DNA of 64,000 nt from an uncultured Clostridia bacterium (lineage in GTDB: Bacteria > Bacillota > Clostridia > Oscillospirales > SIG627), in NCBI GenBank assembly GCA_947589595.1, contig CANQBV010000005.1, positions 1 through 64,000 of the forward strand, written 5' to 3'. Shown piece by piece: positions 23,965 to 31,709 of this stretch (its first letter is position 1; every line of letters starts with the position of its first letter). The notes below the pieces were generated by a model. That model did not search any database, was not told where the DNA came from, and saw only the letters and a program-made list of their open reading frames with translations. A program made the translations under genes and the position numbers.

Positions 23965-26409
23965 TTATTTTGCTTTCTGTAAATTGGCGTAGGTTGCCAT
24001 GAGCTTTTTTTCGCCTGCTTTGTCAAAGCGAATTTCATAGAGCGTATCCGAGCCATAGGACTTCGCCGAAAGAATGGTGCCGTCTCCGAAAATTCTGTGT
24101 GTGACCCGCTCCCCGGGACGGAAAACTTCCGACTTCTTTGAAGTGGGCGGCGTCGCGGCGGCGGTAACCGACGAAGACCCTGCACGTTGGAAACTGACGT
24201 CTTTTTGCCGAAATTGCGAAAAATTGCTGCCTTTTGCCTGAGAAAAGCGCGGCATTGCAAATTCCTGAAAGTCCGACTGACCGAAATAGTACCCGTCGGA
24301 GAGGGAGCGTTCTTTTGATGCAATATATTCGGCGTCGACGTAAGCATCCGGCAATTCTTCTACAAAGCGGGAAACGCGGTTGGAGTTTGTTTTTCCGAAA
24401 AGCAAACGTCTTTTGCAGAAGCTGATGTAGAGCTCTTCTTTGGCGCGCGTCATCGCAACGTAAAACAGCCGCCGTTCTTCTTCCAGATCCGAAAGTCGCA
24501 TAACGGACTGCGCCGAAGGAAATAGATTTTCCTCCACTCCCGGCAGAAATACAACAGGGAATTCCAGCCCTTTGGCGGCATGGATGGTCATCAATACCAC
24601 CGCGTCGGATTCGCGGTCATAATTATCCACATCGCTCACCAGGGCGATCTCCTCCAAAAAGCCCTCCAAATTGGGCGCTTCGCTGCGTTCTTCATAGAAA
24701 CGGGCAGAAGAGATCAATTCATTAACATTTTTGCGGCGTTCTTCATTTTCATCCCCCAAAAGGGTATCCATATAACCGCTTTTGTCAATAACCTCATGTA
24801 CGATCTCCGAGGGAAGGTGATCTTCAGCGTATTCACGCAAAGAAAGAATCAGCTTGGTAAAAGCAAGAAAGCTACTGCTGTTGCGGGACAATTCGCGATA
24901 AGAGGTGCAGTCGCAAATAATTTCGAAAAAGCTTTTTCCCTGTGCTTCCGCTAAGTCGGTTGCTTTTTTGATCGCCGTTTCTCCGAGGCCTCGCTTCGGC
25001 ACGTTGATGACGCGCAAAAGACAGGCAAGATTATCCGGACAGGCGATGGCGCGTAAATAGGCGATGATATCCTTCACTTCAGCGTGCTCGTAAAAGCGCA
25101 TTCCCGCCAGCAAGCGGTGCGGCACGCCGGATTTCGTAAAAATTGTTTCCAGTGCGTTGGACTGTGCCCGGGTGCGGTAAAGCACTGCGAAATCCTTATA
25201 ACGGTGTTTCCCGCGCATAACCGCTTCGGAAATATGCTCTGCAATATAAATCGCTTCTTTTTCCTGATCCTCTAAATTGCGCAACATCACTTTTTGACCG
25301 TTCTCCTGCGCGCACCATAGCTTTTTACCTCTGCGGGTTTCGTTGTGAGCGATCACAGCGTTGGCAGCTTCAATAATATTTTTGGTAGAGCGATAGTTTT
25401 GTTCGAGAAAAACCACTTTTGTATCGGCAAAGTTCTGGTCAAAATTTAAAATGTTTTCCACCGCTGCCCCGCGAAATTTATAAATACTTTGGTCATCATC
25501 TCCAACCGCCATAATATTTCCATGTCCCTGCGCGATCAATTTCAAAAGCTGGTATTGAGCGCGGTTGGTATCTTGGTATTCATCTACCAAAAGGTAGCGG
25601 AATTTATGCTGGCACCACGTCAAGGGCTCGCTGTTGTCGCGCAGCAGTTTGACCGTTTCGGCGATCAGATCGTCAAAATCCATGGCGTTGGCGTCTAAAA
25701 GCGCCTCCTGATAGCTTTTGAAAATCTCCGCAACGACTTTTCCCTTACTGCTGTTCTGCACTTTACTCTCGTATTCTTTGGGAGAGAGAAGGGCGTTTTT
25801 GGCGTTGGAGATCTGGTTCATTACATATTTTGCGGTCAATTCCGGGGTGTCGATTTCCATTTCCTTCATTTTGGCGGCAATGATGCGTTTGCAATCTTCC
25901 TGGTCATAAATCAGGAAGTTGGAGCCATACTGCGTATAGGAGGCAAACTGCCGCAAAAGACGCACGCAAACAGAGTGAAAGGTACCCGCCCAAATTTCAT
26001 CGGCTCGGTCGCCGAGCTGTTTGCGCAGTCTTTCCTTCATTTCGCCCGCTGCTTTGTTGGTAAAGGTAATGGCTAAAATATGGTAAGCGGGGCACGCATC
26101 ATCGGCAAAAGATAAGAGGATCGGTTTTAAAATTTCACGGGTGCAAATTTCGGGATGATCGCAAAAATTTCGCAGAACGGCAATTTCTTCCGCGGAAGCG
26201 GAAATTTCTTTCTGAGAATAATAGGCGTTTCCAAATTCGATCAGATGAGAAATACGATTGACCAAAACCGTGGTCTTTCCGCTGCCGGCGCCGGCGATTA
26301 CCAAAAGCGGTCCCTTTACGAGAAAAACCGCTTCCTTTTGCTTGTCATTTAAATTTTGATAATAGATCTGAAATAATTTTTGCTTGATCTGCCTTAAATC
26401 CTGCTTCAT
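23965..26409 (-). CDS. pcrA: UvrD/PcrA superfamily 1 DNA helicase
   Basis: An 814-residue 3'-5' helicase. Motif Q/I: LNDKQKEAV, then LLVIAGAGSGKTTVLVNRI (about 33-51). Motif Ia is ITFTNKAAGEMKERL, II is LLVDEYQDTNRAQY, III is VGDDDQSIYKFRGA, IV is LEQNYRSTKNI, V is VLMTIHAAKGLEFPVVFLPG, and VI is RRLFYVAMTRAKEELYISF. The C-terminal tail has the PcrA-type FRPGERVTHRIFGDGTI Tudor-like RNA-polymerase-binding module (about 755-800). All catalytic residues are intact. It is useful as a contrast to the degenerate helicase at 31710. The length is slightly above B. subtilis PcrA (739) owing to an N-terminal insert. Confidence 0.96.
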   Translation of the reverse strand: MKQDLRQIKQKLFQIYYQNLNDKQKEAVFLVKGPLLVIAGAGSGKTTVLVNRISHLIEFGNAYYSQKEISASAEEIAVLRNFCDHPEICTREILKPILLSFADDACPAYHILAITFTNKAAGEMKERLRKQLGDRADEIWAGTFHSVCVRLLRQFASYTQYGSNFLIYDQEDCKRIIAAKMKEMEIDTPELTAKYVMNQISNAKNALLSPKEYESKVQNSSKGKVVAEIFKSYQEALLDANAMDFDDLIAETVKLLRDNSEPLTWCQHKFRYLLVDEYQDTNRAQYQLLKLIAQGHGNIMAVGDDDQSIYKFRGAAVENILNFDQNFADTKVVFLEQNYRSTKNIIEAANAVIAHNETRRGKKLWCAQENGQKVMLRNLEDQEKEAIYIAEHISEAVMRGKHRYKDFAVLYRTRAQSNALETIFTKSGVPHRLLAGMRFYEHAEVKDIIAYLRAIACPDNLACLLRVINVPKRGLGETAIKKATDLAEAQGKSFFEIICDCTSYRELSRNSSSFLAFTKLILSLREYAEDHLPSEIVHEVIDKSGYMDTLLGDENEERRKNVNELISSARFYEERSEAPNLEGFLEEIALVSDVDNYDRESDAVVLMTIHAAKGLEFPVVFLPGVEENLFPSAQSVMRLSDLEEERRLFYVAMTRAKEELYISFCKRRLLFGKTNSNRVSRFVEELPDAYVDAEYIASKERSLSDGYYFGQSDFQEFAMPRFSQAKGSNFSQFRQKDVSFQRAGSSSVTAAATPPTSKKSEVFRPGERVTHRIFGDGTILSAKSYGSDTLYEIRFDKAGEKKLMATYANLQKAK

Positions 26410-26445
26410 GCGTTCTCCGAGTTGTATTCTGTATTTCTAAGTACT

Positions 26446-26474
26446 ATTTTATCGTATTTGGACCCGTTTGTAAA
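26446..26474 (-). promoter_or_regulatory. Promoter of pcrA
   Basis: On the minus strand TTTACA, 17-base spacer, TAAAAT, about 37 bases before the ATG at 26409. Confidence 0.6.
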
Positions 26475-26511
26475 TCTAATTTAAAAATTTTAAAAAAATC
26501 ATTCAATTACT

Positions 26512-26541
26512 ATTGACAGTCAATCGAACTTATGATATAAT
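26512..26541 (+). promoter_or_regulatory. Promoter of DUF1836-SPFH with overlapping palindrome
   Basis: TTGACA, 17-base spacer, TATAAT. The -35 box lies inside the inverted repeat ATTGAC A GTCAAT (26512-26524), a plausible regulator site. Confidence 0.75.
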
Positions 26542-26569
26542 CATTTGACGAAGAGAAAGGAGGGATTAC

Positions 26570-27157
26570 ATGACAGGAAAATTCGTACCGGGAACCGTAA
26601 TTTGCGATTCGGGAGAAAAAGGAATGTTTTCGGTTTTTCGCCCCATGATTCTGGCGACCGGCGGGCTGACGCTGGGGCAGGTATGCGCGATCACCGGACT
26701 GGAGGCTTCCACGGTTCAAAATTGGATCAAGCGCGGCTTTGTTGCGCATCCGGTGCAGAAGAAATACTACGGCAGGCAGCTGGCGCGTATTTTATTGATC
26801 TCGGCATTACGCGATTCCATGAAGATCGAATCCATCGGGGAGCTGATGGCCATGGTAAACGGCAGCGCCGATGATGAAAGCGATGATATTATTTCCGAAG
26901 AAAAGCTATACGATCATCTCTGCGAAATAATCGGAAATATTGCCGATCAGATTCCGGCAATCGGGGAAATTCCGGGCATCGTACAGAAGGCCATTTGTGA
27001 TTTTGATCCTCCGGATCCTTCTTCAAAAGAACGGCTGCAAAACGCTTTGACCGTTATGGTTTACGCCTATTCGGCGGGTAGGCTGATTCAAGCCGCCGAT
27101 CAAGATTTCCAAAAAATGAAATTCAAATTTCATTCTGAAAAGGAGAAGAAACAATGA
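26570..27157 (+). CDS. DUF1836 family putative DNA-binding protein
   Basis: A 195-residue protein. A helix-turn-helix of MerR-like flavour is visible in GGLTLGQVCAITGLEASTVQNWIKRGFVAHPVQKKYYGRQLARILLISALRDSMKIESI (about 30-90), the DUF1836 core. An acidic stretch and a helical C-terminal domain follow. The ATG at 26570 follows AAAGGAGGGATTAC. It overlaps the SPFH gene by 4 bp. A role as regulator of its own operon is plausible because a palindrome overlaps the promoter, but that is inference. Confidence 0.85.
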   Translation: MTGKFVPGTVICDSGEKGMFSVFRPMILATGGLTLGQVCAITGLEASTVQNWIKRGFVAHPVQKKYYGRQLARILLISALRDSMKIESIGELMAMVNGSADDESDDIISEEKLYDHLCEIIGNIADQIPAIGEIPGIVQKAICDFDPPDPSSKERLQNALTVMVYAYSAGRLIQAADQDFQKMKFKFHSEKEKKQ

Positions 27158-27960
27158 CAACAAAAAAAATCATCAACTTCAATCTCAAAAAAATTCTGAT
27201 TCCCTTGGCGATTATTCTGCTAGTGCTTGTGGTGGCGCTGAATAGCTTCACCGTAGTCGAAGCCGGTCACACCGGTGTTGTGGTCACGCTCGGCAGAGTT
27301 CAGGATACGGTTCTGCAGGAAGGAATCCACGCAAAAATTCCGTTTGTTCAGCAGGTTGTAAAAATCGACAACCGTATCCGCAAATTGGAAGTTTCCACCG
27401 AAGCTTTCTCTAAGGACTTACAGAGCGTGCAGACGGTACTGGCGATCAACTATCGCGTTGATACTGCTAAAAGCTACAGCATTTACAAAAACATCGGCGC
27501 CGATTATGAATCTGTATTGGTAACGCCCGCGGTAAACGAGGTTCTCAAAGCCATTACTTCCGCTTACACGGCAGAAGAAAGCGTTACCAACCGTACTCTG
27601 ATCTCCGAAGGACTTGTCAGCGGTTTGAACGAAAAGCTGAATGCGATCGGTCTTTATATTACCGACGTCAATATTATTGACTTCGATTTCTCGGAAGCAT
27701 TTATCAATGCAATTGAGGAAAAGCAGATCGCTCAGCAGCAGCTTTTGAAGGCCGAAACCGAAAAGCAAACCGCTATTACCAATGCGGAAGCCGAAGCAGA
27801 AGCCATTCGGATCCGGGCGGAAGCCGAGGCGGAAGCCAACGAGTTGATCAATTCTTCCTTGAGCGAACAGATCATCGAAAATAAAAAGATTGAAAAATGG
27901 GACGGCGTTCTTCCTCAAGTCACCGGTAACTCCGGTACCTTTGTTGAAATCACCGAATAA
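27154..27960 (+). CDS. SPFH/Band 7 (prohibitin-like) membrane protein
   Basis: A 268-residue protein with an N-terminal membrane helix (about 14-33) and then the SPFH domain (FTVVEAGHTGVVVTLGRVQDTVLQEGIHAKIPFVQQVVKID), in the style of HflC/prohibitin. The C-terminal coiled coil is rich in Ala/Glu repeats (NAEAEAEAIRIRAEAEAEANE, about 205-230). Such proteins form ring-like membrane scaffolds or modulate FtsH. It is translationally coupled (4 bp) to the DUF1836 gene and followed by a terminator. Confidence 0.9.
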   Translation: MTTKKIINFNLKKILIPLAIILLVLVVALNSFTVVEAGHTGVVVTLGRVQDTVLQEGIHAKIPFVQQVVKIDNRIRKLEVSTEAFSKDLQSVQTVLAINYRVDTAKSYSIYKNIGADYESVLVTPAVNEVLKAITSAYTAEESVTNRTLISEGLVSGLNEKLNAIGLYITDVNIIDFDFSEAFINAIEEKQIAQQQLLKAETEKQTAITNAEAEAEAIRIRAEAEAEANELINSSLSEQIIENKKIEKWDGVLPQVTGNSGTFVEITE

Positions 27961-27971
27961 ATTTACCGTAC

Positions 27972-28006
27972 AAAAAGGAGATGTTTCCTCGGAAACATCT
28001 CCTTTT
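27972..28006 (+). terminator. Bidirectional terminator
   Basis: AAAAAGGAGATGTTTCC, TC, GGAAACATCTCCTTTT between the SPFH gene and the convergent nuclease gene. Confidence 0.85.
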
Positions 28007-28009
28007 CAT

Positions 28010-28969
28010 TTACGGGTTGCATTTCCCGCAGGGAGAATAGCCGTCTGCAATGAGTTCATCGCGGGATTTGGTGGAGGTCAACTTATTGTTTGCCGTTATT
28101 TTTTCCGCATCGGGGCAGGAGGAAGCGTGAAATTTATGGGAATGGGTATTCAGAATATAGAGAACAGTTTCACTGCCCAGTTCCTTTTCGCTGCCGTTTT
28201 CCGGAATATTTGCGGCGTCTTCCCGACTGTCGCCGGTCGCATAATCGATCCAAACACCCGGCTGATTGTTGTAGGCGTAAATACAAAAACAAATTCCTTC
28301 GCCCCGATCCTCCACGGAATAACCTTCCATCAGCACGCCGCTTGCCACCAGGTTCTCTTCAATAAAGATGGGTGTAACACGGTAGAGGACGTGGTTTTCG
28401 GTTTCCTTTACGTAGTCTGCCACCATGTTTTCAAAGGGAAGCATTCCTTCTATGTTCAAATAGCGCGTGCCGGTGATCAGATTCGAGCGGTTGGCGTTTT
28501 CGCCGGACAATTGAAAGCCGATTAAGTGGCAGCGGTTATATAAATATTTCCCGTCTACAAAATCGTACTTTACCGTCTGCCATCCGGTGGGCTTTACCTG
28601 CCCGATATCGCCGCGCTCCTCAGTGGGCATCAGATCTGTACCGATGCAGGCAACGGTAACGCCGCAGCGGCCGAGTGCGTCTAATTCCGAATAATATTCA
28701 TAAGAATCGGTGGTCAGGTCTTTTTCCGTGAAATACGGAACGTTGCCATTGATCACCGTATAGGCGCTGTTGCTGAAAGAAGGAACCTGGTTTGGGTCAA
28801 AGCCGGCGTCGTCCCCGAAAGTGGGCAGAGCCACCGAAGACGTCTCTGTTTGCGATACAGTTTCTGCGGTTGGGGAAACGGCCGGCTTGCGCAAAAGAGG
28901 AATCAAAATCAGCCCGATCAGCACAAGAACCGCAAGGATAAGAAAGATCTTTTGCTGTTGTTTTTTCAT
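28010..28969 (-). CDS. Membrane-anchored DNA/RNA non-specific endonuclease
   Basis: A 319-residue exported nuclease. It has one N-terminal helix (about 7-25), a Ser/Thr-rich linker, then an EndA/NucA-type beta-beta-alpha-Me domain (about 75-240). That domain has LGRCGVTVACIG, TGWQTVKYDFVDGKYLYNRCHLIGFQLSG (the catalytic His in RCHLIGF) and NLITGTRYLNIEGMLPFEN. The C-terminus adds a small Cys/His module (THSHKFHASSCPDAEKI, then SPCGKCNP, about 275-319), a likely zinc-binding domain seen in some Firmicutes nucleases. It may act in DNA uptake, biofilm DNA turnover or scavenging. It overlaps the upstream gene by 4 bp. Confidence 0.85.
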   Translation of the reverse strand: MKKQQQKIFLILAVLVLIGLILIPLLRKPAVSPTAETVSQTETSSVALPTFGDDAGFDPNQVPSFSNSAYTVINGNVPYFTEKDLTTDSYEYYSELDALGRCGVTVACIGTDLMPTEERGDIGQVKPTGWQTVKYDFVDGKYLYNRCHLIGFQLSGENANRSNLITGTRYLNIEGMLPFENMVADYVKETENHVLYRVTPIFIEENLVASGVLMEGYSVEDRGEGICFCIYAYNNQPGVWIDYATGDSREDAANIPENGSEKELGSETVLYILNTHSHKFHASSCPDAEKITANNKLTSTKSRDELIADGYSPCGKCNP

Positions 28970-29382
28970 TTAGACCATACCTCCTTTGTAATCTGCGGGT
29001 GAGAAGATCCTTCGAAATCTTTTTTTTCCTGCAGACAAAAACCAAGGGCTGAAAGATTCAGATCAAAAAACAAATCGCCGGGGTAATGACGATTCCAGCG
29101 GTAAAGAATGATTTTCTCCATTCTCTTACTATGCTCCGGCGTGATTTTCAAATCTTCCAGAAAGCAGAATTCATTTGTCCCGGCCTGCAAAAGCGCATTT
29201 TCATGGATCCTGAGAGAAGGGAAGCTCTCTTTTGGAAACAGCGATTCGGAAAACGGGCGAATCCAGAGTACGCTGTTTCCGACGGCACTGCAAATATCTT
29301 CCACCAAAACACGGTCGCGGCTTTGACGGCGATGGTTAAAGAGCATGCCGCCGCAGTCGTCGAGACAAAGAATTGCGATCAT
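28966..29382 (-). CDS. Conserved hypothetical protein upstream of the nuclease
   Basis: A 138-residue protein with a strong ribosome site (AAAGGAAG). The N-terminus MIAILCLDDCGGMLFNHRRQSRDRVL recalls a small Clostridia protein group that databases sometimes label ribonuclease Z; nothing in the sequence supports that enzyme (no HxHxDH). The rest mixes short strands and helices with RWNRHYPGDLFFDLNLSALGF near the end. It is co-transcribed with the nuclease gene (4 bp overlap), so a shared role is possible. Function is unknown. Confidence 0.65.
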   Translation of the reverse strand: MIAILCLDDCGGMLFNHRRQSRDRVLVEDICSAVGNSVLWIRPFSESLFPKESFPSLRIHENALLQAGTNEFCFLEDLKITPEHSKRMEKIILYRWNRHYPGDLFFDLNLSALGFCLQEKKDFEGSSHPQITKEVWSK

Positions 29383-29411
29383 AGTAAAACTTCCTTTTGT
29401 TTGATAAAGGT

Positions 29412-29440
29412 ATTGTAACATATTCTTTTGGCGTTTTCAA
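29412..29440 (-). promoter_or_regulatory. Promoter of the nuclease operon with a DtxR half-site
   Basis: On the minus strand TTGAAA, 17-base spacer, TACAAT. The -10 region includes TGTTACA (29414-29420, read on minus), one half of the palindrome found in the divergent promoter. Confidence 0.6.
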
Positions 29441-29477
29441 GAATAAGAACCAAACAAGCAAAGCGGGGAAAAAGGTC

Positions 29478-29516
29478 TTGAAAATTTTCATCTGCTATGT
29501 TACAATATCTGTAACA
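29478..29516 (+). promoter_or_regulatory. Promoter and palindromic operator of the DtxR-like gene
   Basis: TTGAAA (29478-29483), 17-base spacer, TACAAT (29501-29506). Overlapping the -10 box is a perfect inverted repeat TGTTACA ATATC TGTAACA (29498-29516). Binding there would block transcription, so autoregulation by the gene it precedes is likely. Confidence 0.7.
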
Positions 29517-29561
29517 GCCGCCGCTCCCTTTACAGAAATCAGTTTTCGGAAAGAGGATTTT

Positions 29562-29927
29562 ATGAAAATTCAAGAATCCGGCGAAATGTATTTAGAAACA
29601 ATTCTGGTGCTCTCCCGCGAAAAAGCAAACGTGCGCGCGATCGATATTGCGCTGCATAAAGGCTATTCCAAGCCAAGCGTCAGCCGCGCGATGAAGCTTT
29701 TAAAGGACGCGAACTATATCGAAATCAATGAAGAAGGGCATATAAAACTTACACCCGAAGGAAGAAAAATCGCAGAGACGATTTATGAACGCCACGTTAC
29801 CCTGACAAATTATTTTGTGCAGCTCGGCGTGCCCAAAGAAATTGCTTCGGAGGATGCCTGCAAGATCGAACACGTAATCAGCGAAACCACATTTGAATCA
29901 CTGAAAAAGCAAATGACAAACGAATAG
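29562..29927 (+). CDS. DtxR/MntR-family metal-dependent regulator, short form
   Basis: A 121-residue protein; the ATG at 29562 is chosen because MKIQESGEMYLETILVL is the family N-terminus. A winged helix-turn-helix (about 5-65: NVRAIDIALHKGYSKPSVSRAMKLLKDANYIEINEEGHIKLTPEGRKIAE) is followed by the metal-binding and dimerisation helix region with IYERHVTLTNYFVQLGV and EDACKIEHVISETTFESLKK, matching Glu/His/Cys ligands of the primary site. There is no SH3-like third domain, as in MntR. Metal is inferred as manganese or iron. Operator-like palindromes sit in its own and the divergent promoter. Confidence 0.87.
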   Translation: MKIQESGEMYLETILVLSREKANVRAIDIALHKGYSKPSVSRAMKLLKDANYIEINEEGHIKLTPEGRKIAETIYERHVTLTNYFVQLGVPKEIASEDACKIEHVISETTFESLKKQMTNE

Positions 29928-29930
29928 ATA

Positions 29931-29961
29931 AAAAGCGATCCGAAGATGCGGATCGCTTTTT
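29931..29961 (+). terminator. Bidirectional terminator
   Basis: AAAAGCGATCCG, AAGATG loop, CGGATCGCTTTTT between the regulator and the convergent LRR gene. Confidence 0.85.
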
Positions 29962-29967
29962 ATCTGA

Positions 29968-31479
29968 TCACTTTCCGTCGTATTTTGAGAAAGCCTCGCT
30001 CATGTAGTTTTTCTTCTTGAACATATCGATCATGGCAAAGTAGCGCTCGTGGCTTCTCCAGCCCTGGTCGATCGAGCCGGTTCCTTCTGTAATAATCGTA
30101 GCTTCCGGGTAGGTCGTTCTTAAAAGAGCGCGGTTTTCCGCCGACACCGACGTATGCTCGAGCCAAAGCCGTTCGAGCAGAGGAAGATCCAATATCGGTG
30201 TGATATCAGACAACCGATAATTATAGCTGATATTGAGATCCACCAGTTCCCGGCACTTTGCAAGAGGCGTCAGATCGGTAACCTGGTTCACAAAAATTTC
30301 AAAATAGTGCAGATGCGGTAAATTTGCAAGCGGGCCGAGATCGCTGACCCTGTTATCAGCCAAAATGAGAATTCTTAAATCCTTCAGATATTCGCCGATC
30401 ACCGAGATATCGGTGATCGCCTGATGCCCTAAATCAAGCGCCTGCAGATCTGTGCAGTACTTGAGCGCCTGAATGTCCTTGGTGGTCAATCGTGTATACT
30501 CATACGTATAAATCATAACGGAAAAGGCTACGGCGTCTGTTCTCAGCGACCATTCTCCCAAATGGATGCGCCATACAAATTTGGTTTCGGGGTAGGCGTC
30601 ACGAAGCGTTTCCATTTGTTCATCGGAAAGTCCGCTGTCGCACAATTCAAGCTGCGTCAACTGATAGAAAAGCGCAATGGAATCGAAAAACCGATCGAAA
30701 TCTCTGATTTTTTTGGAATTCAGGTCAATCTTAGTGGCGTCCGTGCTGAAAACAGTATCGCCGAGGGTGATTTCCGCTCGAAAATGTACTTCCGGAAAAG
30801 CTTTTTGCAGCTCAATAAGCTCTTCGTACTTGATCCCGGTGCCGCTGAGATCTACCAGCTCCAGCTTGGTAAACGGCTTCAGCGCCTTCGCCAGATCATC
30901 ACGGACAGGGTTGCCTGAAAGATTGATTTCGGTAACGTCATCACGGAAATCTTTTCCTTCGAGAAGATAACTGATAACCGCTGAAAATTCCACCAGCGGC
31001 AAATCATTTTGCAGTTGAATAAAGGCGTCTTCTTTTATTGCGTCGTTACCGAAGCTTACTTTCTTTAAATTCCGAAAAGCGGCAAGCTCATTTTTCAAAA
31101 GTGCAAAATCATAGTCTGAGGCGCCTTCCAGATTGATTTCTTCCGCGTCTGCCGGGATCGAAAGTCCTGCAACTGATTTGTAGGGAACATATTCAAAAGT
31201 GATCTTCGGGAATTCCCGGGAAAGCGCGTCCATTTCTTCTTCAAACATATGAAAGCTGCCAAGATTTACTCTTTTAAGGCTTTTCAGCTTTTTCAGGTTT
31301 TCCGAAAGATCGGCAATGCTGGGAATTTCTTCGCCGGAAAAAGTAATTTCCTCGGCATTTGCCCAGATCTTTTGCCCCAAAACATCAATTTTTCTGGCAT
31401 TGTAAAAAAGAAACGATCCGATCAACAAAACCACCAGGACTACAGAAACAATTGAAATGATAGTCGTCCTCTTTTTCAT
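29968..31479 (-). CDS. Membrane-anchored leucine-rich repeat protein
   Basis: A protein of about 503 residues (ATG at 31479; a GTG four codons earlier is possible). It has one N-terminal membrane helix (about 6-27). Long degenerate repeats follow with the pattern EINLEGA...FRNLKKVSFGN...LPLVEFSAVI (about 40-320). Then come typical bacterial LRRs (CTDLQALDLGHQAITDISVI, LKDLRILILADNRVSDLGPL, about 350-450). It is probably exposed outside the membrane and binds a ligand or protein. It stands between a terminator and its own promoter, divergent from the large degenerate helicase gene. No enzyme domain is seen. Confidence 0.82.
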   Translation of the reverse strand: MKKRTTIISIVSVVLVVLLIGSFLFYNARKIDVLGQKIWANAEEITFSGEEIPSIADLSENLKKLKSLKRVNLGSFHMFEEEMDALSREFPKITFEYVPYKSVAGLSIPADAEEINLEGASDYDFALLKNELAAFRNLKKVSFGNDAIKEDAFIQLQNDLPLVEFSAVISYLLEGKDFRDDVTEINLSGNPVRDDLAKALKPFTKLELVDLSGTGIKYEELIELQKAFPEVHFRAEITLGDTVFSTDATKIDLNSKKIRDFDRFFDSIALFYQLTQLELCDSGLSDEQMETLRDAYPETKFVWRIHLGEWSLRTDAVAFSVMIYTYEYTRLTTKDIQALKYCTDLQALDLGHQAITDISVIGEYLKDLRILILADNRVSDLGPLANLPHLHYFEIFVNQVTDLTPLAKCRELVDLNISYNYRLSDITPILDLPLLERLWLEHTSVSAENRALLRTTYPEATIITEGTGSIDQGWRSHERYFAMIDMFKKKNYMSEAFSKYDGK

Positions 31480-31511
31480 ACTTACACTCACAGATTTTTA
31501 ATATTTCCCTG

Positions 31512-31540
31512 ATTCTAGCATATTTACAACCTAATATCAA
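31512..31540 (-). promoter_or_regulatory. Promoter of the LRR gene
   Basis: On the minus strand TTGATA, 17-base spacer, TAGAAT. Confidence 0.55.
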
Positions 31541-31641
31541 TATAAATTTGTCTTTTATGATTGTAAATTTACTTTGAATATTGAAAACCTACACCCCATA
31601 AGCTCTTTTTTTCAAAATTGATCGACAATAATCAAAATTTA

Positions 31642-31671
31642 TTGACAGTACACTTTTATTTATGATAAAAT
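31642..31671 (+). promoter_or_regulatory. Promoter of the pseudo-helicase gene
   Basis: TTGACA, 18-base spacer, TAAAAT, about 38 bases before the start codon. The sequence between the two divergent promoters is very A/T-rich. Confidence 0.6.
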
Positions 31672-31709
31672 GAATTGATTATTACGCGAAGGAATAAGAT
31701 AGGGAAAAC

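Noticed and set aside
27890..28525. 211-codon frame antisense to the nuclease gene
   Set aside because: It starts inside the SPFH gene, crosses a terminator and is antisense to a clear nuclease.
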